64,000 nt of DNA. Source: CAJBVG01 sp943371425. GTDB taxonomy: Bacteria; Bacteroidota; Bacteroidia; Sphingobacteriales; Sphingobacteriaceae. The notes beneath the pieces were generated by a model. The model was not told the DNA's origin and did not search any database. It saw only the letters and a program-made list of their open reading frames with translations. Positions 9,247 through 18,099 of this stretch are shown piece by piece. Positions within the stretch are counted from its first letter, which is position 1; the number at the start of each line of letters is the position of its first letter. Both the position numbers and the translations under genes were made by a program. The stretch is from NCBI GenBank assembly GCA_943371425.1, contig CALRUR010000004.1, positions 1-64,000 of the forward strand, given 5' to 3'.

Positions 9247-9270
9247 TATAAAGGCAGTATTTATACTATA
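9242..9270 (+). terminator. Perfect inverted repeat at the porP stop codon
   Basis: TATAGTATAAA at 9242-9252 and its exact complement at 9260-9270 enclose a seven-base loop; the TAG stop (9244-9246) is inside the left arm. No U-tract follows, so it may protect the 3' end or attenuate rather than fully terminate. Confidence 0.45.
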
Positions 9271-9384
9271 AACCGAAATCATCCGTTAAATGACCCAGCT
9301 CAATTAATAATATTTTTTGAAAAATAAAAATTGAATACAAATAAAATTATTCACATTCGTTCTTTATTATTTAGTAGAATATAC

Positions 9385-9392
9385 TAAATTTG
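9385..9392 (+). promoter_or_regulatory. -7 element of a probable gldK promoter
   Basis: TAAATTTG fits TAnnTTTG, 56 bases before the gldK ATG. No exact TTTG is seen 19 bases upstream, so the -33 box is weak. The surrounding 9271-9448 is AT-rich and holds no gene. Confidence 0.45.
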
Positions 9393-9448
9393 TACTTACG
9401 GCTTAGTTTAATTAATTATATAAAAGCAAATTTTTAGTAACGCTTGCT

Positions 9449-10711
9449 ATGAAAAAAATCGCATTGTTCTGTTTAGCGGGACTAACAACTGTTGTTAGCA
9501 GTTGTGGTTTAAACTCTGGTAATGGAGAATTGGTTGGGTCGAATGATCGTCCTAGCTTTAAGCCTTTCATTCCTTTTGGAATGGTTTATGTTCCATCAGG
9601 AACGTATCATATAGGTCAGTCTGATCAAGACATTGCCTATTCTCAAACTGCGCACAATCGCCAGGTGAGTATTAGTGCATTCTATATGGATGAAACTGAA
9701 ATTACAAATAACGAATACCGTCAGTTTACGGAATACGTTCGCGACTCTATTGTTAAGAAAACATTAGGTGGTGAGCATATTTTGCAAGATGCAGATGGTA
9801 AAGAGTATTTAAACTGGAAAACAAAGTTGAATTATAATGATCCAATAGTAATTGAGGCTTTGGCTGAATTATATTATCCAGAAGAAGAGAGAATTTTTGG
9901 TAGAAAAGAAATTGATAACCGTAAATTGATTTATCACTTAGAGTGGTTCGATTTAACATCGGCCGCAAGTAAATCTAATAGAGATAAACCTCGTACACAG
10001 TTTATCGTTAAAGAAGACATTCAAGTTTACCCAGATACTTTATGTTTCATTTCAGATTTTGCTTATGCACTAAATGATCCGATGGTAGAGAAATATTTCT
10101 GGCACCCAGCATATGATGAGTATCCAGTTGTTGGTATTACTTGGAAACAAGCACGTGCATTTACGATTTGGAGATCTAGAATGTTAGATGATTTTAAACG
10201 TGAGCAAGGTGAAGCAGTAATGAATCAGTACCGTTTACCAACAGAAGCGGAGTGGGAATATGCATCACGTGGTGGTCGTATAAACGCAGATTATCCTTGG
10301 GGTGGTCCGTATGCAAGAAACAGCAGAGGTTGTTTATTAGCAAACTTCAAACCTGGTCGTGGTAATTATGGCGATGATGGTGGTATGCATACAGTAAAAG
10401 CAACTTCTTATTTCCCGAACGATTTCGGATTATATAATATGTCTGGAAATGCAGCAGAGTGGACTAGTACATCATATGACGAGTCGGCTGTAGTATTTAT
10501 ACACGATATGAACCCGAATTACACATATGAAGCAAAACCAGATGATCCAGAAGTATTGAAGCGTAAAGTAATACGTGGAGGTTCTTGGAAAGATATTGGT
10601 TACTTCATGCAAAACGGTACACGTTCTTATGAATTCCAAGATACTGCGAAATCATACATCGGTTTCCGTTGCGTAATGTCGTACATGGGTCGTTCAATCT
10701 CTGATGAATAG
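9449..10711 (+). CDS. gldK: T9SS lipoprotein GldK/PorK
   Basis: A 420-residue outer-membrane lipoprotein that, with GldN, forms the periplasmic ring of the type IX secretion system. The lipobox VSSC puts the lipidated residue at Cys19. The body is a formylglycine-generating-enzyme (SUMF1-like) fold: GMVYVPSGTYHIGQSDQD near the start, YMDETEITNNEYRQF, RLPTEAEWEYASRGG in the middle, NMSGNAAEWTS, and a C-terminal VIRGGSWKD then YIGFRCVMSY. The fold is thought to be structural here rather than catalytic. It is the first gene of the conserved gldK-L-M-N order, with gaps of 75, 44 and 27 bases, consistent with one transcript. Confidence 0.95.
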   Translation: MKKIALFCLAGLTTVVSSCGLNSGNGELVGSNDRPSFKPFIPFGMVYVPSGTYHIGQSDQDIAYSQTAHNRQVSISAFYMDETEITNNEYRQFTEYVRDSIVKKTLGGEHILQDADGKEYLNWKTKLNYNDPIVIEALAELYYPEEERIFGRKEIDNRKLIYHLEWFDLTSAASKSNRDKPRTQFIVKEDIQVYPDTLCFISDFAYALNDPMVEKYFWHPAYDEYPVVGITWKQARAFTIWRSRMLDDFKREQGEAVMNQYRLPTEAEWEYASRGGRINADYPWGGPYARNSRGCLLANFKPGRGNYGDDGGMHTVKATSYFPNDFGLYNMSGNAAEWTSTSYDESAVVFIHDMNPNYTYEAKPDDPEVLKRKVIRGGSWKDIGYFMQNGTRSYEFQDTAKSYIGFRCVMSYMGRSISDE

Positions 10712-10786
10712 TATCATCAACAAAAAAAGAAAACAATAAAACAATCAATAAATTAATTTACACAAACATTAAAATTATCTATTAAA

Positions 10787-11566
10787 ATGGGCAACTACAA
10801 AAAACTAATGGCCAAAGTTTATGGTATTGGCGCGGCTATCGTAATTATCGGTGCATTATTTAAAATCTTACACTTAAAATTTGCAAACGAATTATTGATT
10901 GTTGGTCTGACGACAGAAGCGTTAATATTTTTCCTTTCTGCTTTTGAAAAACCACATGAAGAGTACGATTGGACTTTAGTTTATCCTGAATTAGCTGGAA
11001 TGGATGCTCATAGCAAACCTGCTAAATCTGCGAACAACGGAACTGTTTCACAACAGTTAGATCAAATGTTAGAAGATGCTAAAATTGGTCCAGAATTAAT
11101 TGAAAGTTTAGGAACAGGCTTACGCGCTTTCGGCGATAAAGTAAATACTATTTCTAATGTTACTGATGCCGCAACTTCTTCAAATGAGTTTGCTAGCAAA
11201 TTGAAACAAGCAACTAAATCTGTAGACGAGTTAACATCAGCATACTCACAAGCATCTACTTCTTTATCAGAAATTGCTGCTTCTTCTTCAGATTCTAAAA
11301 TGTACCATGAGCAAGTTCAAACATTAGCGAAAAATCTTTCTTCGTTAAATGCGATGTATGAATTAGAATTACAAGATTCAAACAATCACTTAAAAACATT
11401 AAATAAATTTTACGGAAACGTAAATGAAACTATGCAAAACTTTAGCGAATCGTTAAACGACGCTAGAGCGTTTAAAGAAGAAGTAGGTAAATTATCTAAA
11501 AACTTAGCTTCATTAAATGCAGTGTATGGTAATATGTTATCGGCAATGACCGTTAAAGCAAACTAA
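10787..11566 (+). CDS. gldL: T9SS motor subunit GldL/PorL
   Basis: A 259-residue inner-membrane protein that pairs with GldM to form the proton-driven motor of the T9SS and gliding. Two transmembrane helices lie within residues about 10-53 (KVYGIGAAIVIIGALFKILHL and NELLIVGLTTEALIFFLSAF). Glu44 in the second helix is placed like the membrane glutamate implicated in proton use in characterised GldL proteins. The remaining 200 residues are soluble and rich in heptad-like Leu/Ser patterns (ELTSAYSQASTSLSEIAASSS and repeats of KNLSSLNAMYELEL / KNLASLNAVYGNML), suggesting coiled coil. It sits between gldK and gldM as in all characterised operons. Confidence 0.95.
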   Translation: MGNYKKLMAKVYGIGAAIVIIGALFKILHLKFANELLIVGLTTEALIFFLSAFEKPHEEYDWTLVYPELAGMDAHSKPAKSANNGTVSQQLDQMLEDAKIGPELIESLGTGLRAFGDKVNTISNVTDAATSSNEFASKLKQATKSVDELTSAYSQASTSLSEIAASSSDSKMYHEQVQTLAKNLSSLNAMYELELQDSNNHLKTLNKFYGNVNETMQNFSESLNDARAFKEEVGKLSKNLASLNAVYGNMLSAMTVKAN

Positions 11567-11610
11567 TTAAAGGTTTTATATCTACTAAAAGATTAAATTA
11601 ATTAAAGAAG

Positions 11611-13143
11611 ATGGCAGGTAAAGAAACCCCAAGGCAGAAGATGATCGGGATGATGTACTTAGTGTTAACAGCAATGTTGGCATTAAACGTCTCTGAGGAA
11701 TTTATGAATGCCTTTAAGTTAGTAAACGATGGTTTAGAAACAACAGCGGAGAATTTTGCAGCGGCAAATAAAATGACTTATGATGCATTTGAACAGTCGA
11801 TGAAAAATGATCCAAAGAAAACTGGACCATACCGCGATAAAGCATTACAAGCTCAAAAATATTCTCAAGAGTTAGATAAATACATTCTTGAGTTAAAAAA
11901 AGAACTTACTGCTGAAGCAGGTGGTATTGATGAAGAAACTGGTGATATCGCAAAAAGAAGTGATATGGAAATCGGTGTTCAATTAATGATTACCAATAAA
12001 AAAGGAACTGACTTAAAAACAAAAATTTTAGACACTAGAAAGAAATATCTTGCATTGGTTGATGAATCAGAACGTGTTAATTTCGATTTTAGTTTAAATG
12101 CTGTGGAGCCAGGACCAGATAAAGAAGGTATTAAAAAATCTTGGGAAGGTAAAAATTTCGAGGGCGTACCAGTAACTGCAATTGTTACTATTTTATCTAA
12201 AATACAAAACGATAATAAAAACGCTGAAGCTGAGGTTACTAAATATTTATTAAGTAAAATCAATGCTTCGGATTTTAAATTCGACCAATTAGAAGCTACT
12301 GTTGTAGCTCCTACAAGTTATGTATTAGTTGGGCAAACGTATGAAGCAGATGTATTTATTTCTGCCTCTAGTTCTACTCAAAACCCTAGTATTGTTGTAG
12401 GCGGACAAACCTTAAAAGTAGAGAATGGTAAAGGTAAATACATGGTAACACCTAACAAAGAAGGTTTAGTGAAATGGGGTGGTGTAATTAATGTAAAAGG
12501 ACCTGACGGTGCTATTAAACCTTACAAATTTGAAGCAGAATACCAAGCAGCAAAACCAACTGCAGTAGTTTCGGCAGATAAGATGAACGTATTTTACGTA
12601 GGTGTTGATAACCCAGTTTCTATATCTGCTCCAGGTGTTCCAAAAGATAAAATTAAAGCAACCATTAATGGTGAAGGTTCTAGTATTTCTGGATCAAACG
12701 GAGTGTACACAGTACGTGTTGCAAAACCAGGTACAAAAGTAATGGTAACAGTTTCTGCTGAAGTTTCTAAAGGACAGGTAAAGAATTTAGGTGGTATGGA
12801 ATACCGTGTAAAACGTATTCCGGATCCAGTTGCTAAAGTTGCAGGCTTAACAAGTGGTAGTATTTCTGCTTCTTCGTTAAAAGCTCAAAGAGGTGTATTC
12901 GCAGTATTAGACAACTTTGATTTCGATTTGAAATTCAACGTTAAATCTTTCTCAGCAATTATTATTAGAGCACGCCAAGACTTAATACGTTTACAATCTA
13001 ACTCTGCAGCTATTACGCCAGAGATGTTAGGTGCAATGAACGGTTTAGGACCAAAAGACAAAGTGATATTTGATGATATCGTTGCTTCTGGACCAGACGG
13101 TACAAACAGAAAATTGAATTCAGTAGTGATTTCAATTCAGTAA
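11611..13143 (+). CDS. gldM: T9SS motor/shaft protein GldM/PorM
   Basis: A 510-residue protein with one N-terminal transmembrane helix (residues about 10-30, KMIGMMYLVLTAMLALNVSEEF) and a large periplasmic part. In solved GldM/PorM structures the periplasmic part is a chain of four domains (D1 helical, D2-D4 beta) that spans the periplasm as a dimer and contacts the GldK-GldN ring. The helical D1 (residues about 35-220) and beta-rich D2-D4 are evident from the sequence. The conserved GKETPRQKMIGMMYLVLTAM start is typical. It is preceded by gldL and followed by gldN on the same strand. Confidence 0.95.
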   Translation: MAGKETPRQKMIGMMYLVLTAMLALNVSEEFMNAFKLVNDGLETTAENFAAANKMTYDAFEQSMKNDPKKTGPYRDKALQAQKYSQELDKYILELKKELTAEAGGIDEETGDIAKRSDMEIGVQLMITNKKGTDLKTKILDTRKKYLALVDESERVNFDFSLNAVEPGPDKEGIKKSWEGKNFEGVPVTAIVTILSKIQNDNKNAEAEVTKYLLSKINASDFKFDQLEATVVAPTSYVLVGQTYEADVFISASSSTQNPSIVVGGQTLKVENGKGKYMVTPNKEGLVKWGGVINVKGPDGAIKPYKFEAEYQAAKPTAVVSADKMNVFYVGVDNPVSISAPGVPKDKIKATINGEGSSISGSNGVYTVRVAKPGTKVMVTVSAEVSKGQVKNLGGMEYRVKRIPDPVAKVAGLTSGSISASSLKAQRGVFAVLDNFDFDLKFNVKSFSAIIIRARQDLIRLQSNSAAITPEMLGAMNGLGPKDKVIFDDIVASGPDGTNRKLNSVVISIQ

Positions 13144-13170
13144 TTGAATTAACTCTATAGTATTATAGAC

Positions 13171-14007
13171 ATGAAAAATAAATTTATCTTATCACTGATT
13201 ACCTTGCTCTTTGCAGCAAGCATCAGTTTCGCGCAAACGGAACCACCTTTAGATGGGGTGTACCAAAAAATTAACGTGAAAACAGCAAGCGTAACGCCTT
13301 ATGCTCCTTTAAGAGAAGCAGATGCGATGTGGGCTAAACGTGTTTGGAGGGTTATTGATTTGAAAGAAAAACAAAACCTGGTAATGACGTACCCAAGAGC
13401 GAAGCTAATTGACGTAATTATGGATGCAGTGTTGGCAGGTGAATTAACAGCTTACAACCCAAATCCAAGTGGTCCGAAAGATTTCGGTGATGAATTTAAA
13501 GTGCCAATGACACCTGAAGAGGTTGCTCAAATTGGCGCCGGTACAGATACTACAGATGTTGAACAATTAGATGGAACTTTCCAAACAGTTATCACTGTAC
13601 GTGAATTAAATCGCGATGATGTGGTAGCTTACCGTGTAAAGGAAGACTGGGTATTCGATAAACAACGTTCTATTTACGAACCTCGTATTATTGGTATCGC
13701 TCCAATCTTAATTTATAGAAATTCTTCGGGAGAAGAAGTTGGTAAAGGTCCATTATTCTGGATTTACTTCCCAGAGGCACGCAAAGTATTTGCTACCGCT
13801 GAAGTATTTAACCGCCAAAATGATGCTGCTCGTTTTAGCTATGATGATTTATTTACTCAACGTATGTTTAGTAGCTACATCACTAAATGGTCTAACGAAA
13901 AAGATTTCCGTATCGAAGATTATGCAACAGGTATGGACGGTTTAATTGAAGCAAATAGAATTAAACAAGCATTGTTCGAATTTGAACATGATTTGTGGGA
14001 ATACTAG
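13171..14007 (+). CDS. gldN: T9SS periplasmic ring protein GldN/PorN
   Basis: A 278-residue exported protein with signal peptide MKNKFILSLITLLFAASISFAQ. The family core is present: DAMWAKRVWRVIDLKEKQN, then PRAKLIDVIMDAVLAGELTAY, a GIAPILIYRN segment and a FTQRMFSSYITKWSNEKDFRI C-terminal part. GldN binds GldK to form the outer-membrane-associated ring complex. It is the last gene of the operon. Its TAG stop at 14005-14007 is the first TAG of a heptad array, followed by a strong terminator before the convergent uvrC gene. Confidence 0.95.
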   Translation: MKNKFILSLITLLFAASISFAQTEPPLDGVYQKINVKTASVTPYAPLREADAMWAKRVWRVIDLKEKQNLVMTYPRAKLIDVIMDAVLAGELTAYNPNPSGPKDFGDEFKVPMTPEEVAQIGAGTDTTDVEQLDGTFQTVITVRELNRDDVVAYRVKEDWVFDKQRSIYEPRIIGIAPILIYRNSSGEEVGKGPLFWIYFPEARKVFATAEVFNRQNDAARFSYDDLFTQRMFSSYITKWSNEKDFRIEDYATGMDGLIEANRIKQALFEFEHDLWEY

Positions 14008-14042
14008 AATCTAGTCTTTAGATATTAGTCATTAGATATTAG
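14005..14042 (+). repeat. Heptad TAG array at the gldN 3' end
   Basis: TAG occurs at exactly 7-base steps at 14005, 14012, 14019, 14026, 14033 and 14040, with variable four-base fillers such as ATAT, TCTT and TCAT. The first TAG is the gldN stop codon. Because the period is not a multiple of three, the array puts stops in all three plus-strand frames. The gldN-uvrC terminator follows at once. Confidence 0.75.
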
Positions 14043-14046
14043 AAAG

Positions 14047-14076
14047 AGAGCTGCGGATTACGCAGCTCTTTTTTTG
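14047..14076 (+). terminator. Intrinsic terminator of the gldKLMN operon
   Basis: AGAGCTGCG (14047-14055), a five-base loop, then CGCAGCTCT (14061-14069) and a run of T to 14076. The strong GC-rich stem and U-tract make this a confident terminator on the plus strand. Confidence 0.9.
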
Positions 14077-14092
14077 CATTTATATTTTTTTG

Positions 14093-15883
14093 TTATTGAA
14101 AAAACTCCTTGAGCGCTTGGAGTTGTTTTTTATTGAGCACTTCGCTCAACTCTTTTTCACTCGCTTCTCTAATTCTTTTTACCGATTTAAATTTAATCAG
14201 CAATTTTTCAATGGTGGTTTTACCTACTCCTGGAATTTCTTCTAACTCAGATTTGAGCGTTCCTTTGTCGCGTTTACTTCGATGAAAGGTTATACCGAAA
14301 CGATGAGCCTCGTCTCGCAAATGTTGTATAATTTTTAAACTCTCCGATTTTTTATCAATATACAATGGCAATGAATCGCCAGGATAGTAAATTTCTTCTA
14401 ACCTTTTTGCGATTCCAATAATTGTAACCTTTTTATCAATGCCTAGCTTAGCTAAACTTGCCACTGCCGACGATAACTGTCCCTTTCCGCCATCAATAAC
14501 TATTAACTGAGGCAAATCTTGCTCTTCTTCTAATAGTCGCTTATATCGCCTAAAAACAGCTTCCTCCATGGTGGCAAAATCGTTCGGACCTTCAACTGTT
14601 TTTACATTAAAATGCCTATAATCTTTTTTAGATGGTTTCGCATCTCTAAACACCACAATTGCCGAAACAGGATACTTGCCTTGGAAATTTGAATTATCAA
14701 AACATTCAATGTGCTTCGGTAATTGATTCATTCGTAAATCTTTTTGCAGTTGCAATAAAACACGCTCCGTTCTAGCTTCGGGGTTTACCTTTTCGTATTG
14801 CTCTAATTTAGATTTCTTAAAGAACAGCACATTTTTCATCGATAAGTCTAAGAGGCTTTTTTTATCTCCTAATTTCGGAACTGTAAACTTTATGTTTTCT
14901 TCTGTATCAATATTTATTTCAAATGGCACTATTATTTCTCTCGCCGTACTGTTAAATTTATTTCTAAAATCAGAAATGGCTAAACTCAATAATTCTTCAT
15001 CACTCTCATCTAATTTTTTTCTTATTTCAATTGTTTGAGTTTGAGAAATAGTCCCTTTGTTTACTTTTAAATAATTTACAAATGCGATTTTTTCATCAGA
15101 GCTAATCGCAAACACATCTATATTATCAATTATAGTACTTACTACCGTTGATTTACTTTGATAGTTTTCTAAAGTATCTATTTTCTCCTTCAGCAAATTT
15201 GCCAATTCGAAATTCATATTAGCTGCTGCATCATTCATTTCTGAATTTAAATGTTGGAGTACAGGTGTAATATTTCCTCTTAAAATTTCTTTTATTTCTT
15301 TGATGTTTTCTTCATAGCTCTCAAAAGATTGAAATGCTTGACAAGGTCCTTTGCAGTTACCTATTTGATATTCTAAGCAAACTTTAAATTTACCTGCAAT
15401 TATATTCGCTTCTGTTAGGGCTAGGTTGCAGGTTCTAATAGGGTATAATGTTTTTATTAATTCGAGTATAGTACTCATCATTCGCACAGATGCATACGGG
15501 CCTAAATAAGTAGAACCATCTTTAATAATATTTCGTGTTGGAAATATTCTCGGAAATCTTTCTTTTTTTATACAAATAGACGGATAAGTTTTATCGTCTT
15601 TTAATAATACGTTGTAACGAGGTTGATGTTTTTTAATTAATGAATTTTCTAATAACCACGCATCAATTTCTGTATCAACAATTGTAAATTTAATGTCTCG
15701 AATTTTTTTTACGAGAATTTTCGTTTTAGAATTTACATTGTCGTTATTAAAATAAGAAGAAACTCTATTGCGTAAATCTTTTGCCTTACCAATATAAATT
15801 AAGGTACTTTCTTCATCGTAATACTGGTACACTCCGGGCTTATGCGGTATGTTAGCTAAGGCTGCACGATAATCAAATGTCAT
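14093..15883 (-). CDS. uvrC: Excinuclease ABC subunit C
   Basis: A 596-residue UvrC, the dual-incision nuclease of nucleotide excision repair. Domains in order: GIY-YIG nuclease at residues about 15-95 (GVYQYYDEESTLIYIGKAKDLRNR), a Cys-containing region (CNLALTE, then CLEYQIGNCKGPC), the UVR UvrB-binding segment (LNSEMNDAAANMNFELANLLKEKI, about 205-240), the RNase H-like C-terminal nuclease (HIECFDNSNFQGKYPV and LIVIDGGKGQLSSA), and a helix-hairpin-helix tail (LEEIPGVGKTTIEKLL). Length is normal. It is convergent with gldN and separated from the upstream penicillin-binding protein by 14 bases, so it can be cotranscribed with it. Confidence 0.97.
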   Translation of the reverse strand: MTFDYRAALANIPHKPGVYQYYDEESTLIYIGKAKDLRNRVSSYFNNDNVNSKTKILVKKIRDIKFTIVDTEIDAWLLENSLIKKHQPRYNVLLKDDKTYPSICIKKERFPRIFPTRNIIKDGSTYLGPYASVRMMSTILELIKTLYPIRTCNLALTEANIIAGKFKVCLEYQIGNCKGPCQAFQSFESYEENIKEIKEILRGNITPVLQHLNSEMNDAAANMNFELANLLKEKIDTLENYQSKSTVVSTIIDNIDVFAISSDEKIAFVNYLKVNKGTISQTQTIEIRKKLDESDEELLSLAISDFRNKFNSTAREIIVPFEINIDTEENIKFTVPKLGDKKSLLDLSMKNVLFFKKSKLEQYEKVNPEARTERVLLQLQKDLRMNQLPKHIECFDNSNFQGKYPVSAIVVFRDAKPSKKDYRHFNVKTVEGPNDFATMEEAVFRRYKRLLEEEQDLPQLIVIDGGKGQLSSAVASLAKLGIDKKVTIIGIAKRLEEIYYPGDSLPLYIDKKSESLKIIQHLRDEAHRFGITFHRSKRDKGTLKSELEEIPGVGKTTIEKLLIKFKSVKRIREASEKELSEVLNKKQLQALKEFFQ

Positions 15884-15897
15884 GTTAATTATATCAA

Positions 15898-18099
15898 CTA
15901 AAACTCTAACCCAGGATTACTTGTACCCTGATTGTTTTTTTTATATTGATCGCAATCTACTACAATACTTAATCCTCCGGGAGGAGCTTCAAAATCACGC
16001 ATAGAAATAGAAAGGCTGGCATCTCCATATACTTTTTTCATGTACAATGCCCAAATTGGCAAAGCAGTATTAGCACCTTCTCCTAAATTGGTTGATCTAA
16101 AATGCACTATTCTATCCTCAGCACCAGTCCATGTTCCAGATACTAAATCGGGTGTAATCCCTATAAACCACCCATCGGAGTTTTCTTGTGTAGTACCTGT
16201 TTTACCGGCGATAGGGTTTGTAAAACGGTAACGCGGTCCGCGTAAACGTAAGCCCGTACCTTTATCAATTACACCTTTCATCATGTAAATCATTAAATAA
16301 GCAGTTTGCTCACTTAAGGCATCTACTTTACGCGGAACTTTTTCAAAAAGTACATTTCCATTTTTATCTTCTATTCGCGTAATGTAAACAGGTTCTGTCC
16401 ATACTCCTTTGTTTGCATACGTTGAGTATGCACCAACCATTTCGTATAAACTCACATCTGGTGTGCCCAAACAAATTGATGGATATGGTGGGATTTCACT
16501 GGTGATGCCCATTTTCTTCGCCACATTTACAACTGCTTGCGGACCTACTTGCTTCATCATGTAAGCAGTAATTAAATTCACAGAATTTGCTAAGCCCATT
16601 CTCAACGTCATCATACCTCCGTCTTTTCCATCAGAATTTTTTGGCGACCAATTATCAAAGTCTTCAAATACTATTGGTAAGTTGGGTGCTTCAAAACAAG
16701 GCGACCAACCATTGTCCATGGCTACTGTATACACCAATGGTTTAAATGTAGAACCTACTTGGCGCTTACCAGTTTTTACTTGATCGTATTTAAAATATCT
16801 ATAATCTGGGCCACCAACCCAAGCTTTTATATGACCTGTATGTGGATCCATAGACATAAAGCTAGAACGCAAATACCATTTATAATATTTAATAGAATCT
16901 AATGGCGACATGGTAGTGTCTCTATCACCAGCCCACGTAAACACGGTCATAGAAGTTGGAGTATTAAATACCTTTTGTATTTCTTCATCACTTGCACCTT
17001 CTTCTTTCATTAACATGTAACGCTCGCTGCGTTTCATAGAAAGGCTAATAATATCTGTATTCTTGCCCCATGGAGTTCTGCCTTTCCAATGGTTATTAAA
17101 TTCCTTTTGTAAATAAGTTAAATGTTCTTTAATGGCTTCTTCTGCATATCTCTGCATACGAGAATCAAGAGTTGTATATATTTTTAAACCATCTCTATAT
17201 AAATCATAAGGTTCGCCGTCTGATTTTGTGTTTTCTTTGCACCAATTTTGCAATTCAATTCTTAGATACTCTCTAAAATAAGTTGCTAAACCCATGTTAT
17301 GTGTTGGGCTTGTAAATTTTAAATTTAATTCTGATGAAATCGCTTCTTCGTATTCTGCTTCTGTGATGTAGCCGTATTTTTCCATTTGTGCGAGCACAAC
17401 ATTTCTTCTTCGCAACGAGCGATCGGGGTTGCGTATTGGAGAGTAAACCGTGGTGCCTTTTAAGATGCCTACTAATAATGCTGCTTCATCAATTTTTAAT
17501 TCAGAAGGAAGTTTATTGAAATAAGTTTTTGCAGCTGTTTTAATTCCGAATGAATTATTGCCAAACTCAACGGTATTAAAATACATGGTAATAATTTCTT
17601 CTTTTGTATAGTTGCGTTCAATTTTAATAGCCGTTAACCATTCTTTTAGTTTGATGATCCCGATATTAAAAATGGTTTGTTTTTTACGAGGGAATAAGTT
17701 TTTAGCTAGCTGTTGTGTAATCGTACTAGAACCTCTTTTTTTACCAATTGCCGAATAAAAAATAATTGCAAAAGTCCCTTTTAAATCGATGCCCGAATGT
17801 TCGTAAAACCGAATGTCTTCGGTAGCTATTAAGGCATTAATTAAATTGGGTGATAGGTCTTTGAATTTTGTGTTAGATCTGTTTTGAATATAATAAGCAC
17901 CTAATACTTGCCCATCTGTTGATATAACTTCTGATGCTAAACTGCTTTTCGGGTTTTCTAAATCTCTAAATGTTGGTAGCTCACCAAATAAGCCAAAGCC
18001 AACAGAGCTAATTAATAATACAACAAACAAAAATCCACCAACAATTATTTGCCAGAATCTTTTTATATATATGTTGCCACTGGAAGATTTATTACTCAT
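15898..18099 (-). CDS. Class A penicillin-binding protein (PBP1A-like)
   Basis: A 733-residue bifunctional peptidoglycan synthase with a short cytoplasmic tail and one TM helix (residues about 12-36). The glycosyltransferase 51 domain shows ATEDIRFYEHSGIDLKG (catalytic Glu), then KKRGSSTITQQLAKNLF and EIITMYFNTVEFGNNSFGI. The transpeptidase domain has the three active-site motifs: STFK in QVGSTFKPLVYT, SVN in GLANSVNLITAY, and KTG in AGKTGTTQENSDGWF. It polymerises and crosslinks glycan strands at the cytoplasmic membrane. The start overlaps the porW/sprE stop by eight bases, a tight translational link, so cell-wall synthesis and a T9SS lipoprotein share one transcript. Confidence 0.93.
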   Translation of the reverse strand: MSNKSSSGNIYIKRFWQIIVGGFLFVVLLISSVGFGLFGELPTFRDLENPKSSLASEVISTDGQVLGAYYIQNRSNTKFKDLSPNLINALIATEDIRFYEHSGIDLKGTFAIIFYSAIGKKRGSSTITQQLAKNLFPRKKQTIFNIGIIKLKEWLTAIKIERNYTKEEIITMYFNTVEFGNNSFGIKTAAKTYFNKLPSELKIDEAALLVGILKGTTVYSPIRNPDRSLRRRNVVLAQMEKYGYITEAEYEEAISSELNLKFTSPTHNMGLATYFREYLRIELQNWCKENTKSDGEPYDLYRDGLKIYTTLDSRMQRYAEEAIKEHLTYLQKEFNNHWKGRTPWGKNTDIISLSMKRSERYMLMKEEGASDEEIQKVFNTPTSMTVFTWAGDRDTTMSPLDSIKYYKWYLRSSFMSMDPHTGHIKAWVGGPDYRYFKYDQVKTGKRQVGSTFKPLVYTVAMDNGWSPCFEAPNLPIVFEDFDNWSPKNSDGKDGGMMTLRMGLANSVNLITAYMMKQVGPQAVVNVAKKMGITSEIPPYPSICLGTPDVSLYEMVGAYSTYANKGVWTEPVYITRIEDKNGNVLFEKVPRKVDALSEQTAYLMIYMMKGVIDKGTGLRLRGPRYRFTNPIAGKTGTTQENSDGWFIGITPDLVSGTWTGAEDRIVHFRSTNLGEGANTALPIWALYMKKVYGDASLSISMRDFEAPPGGLSIVVDCDQYKKNNQGTSNPGLEF

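Noticed and set aside
14093..15883. The GIY-YIG domain of UvrC as a relative of the tRNA-associated nuclease element
   Set aside because: UvrC is a full-length housekeeping repair protein with all its domains; sharing the fold says nothing about mobility.
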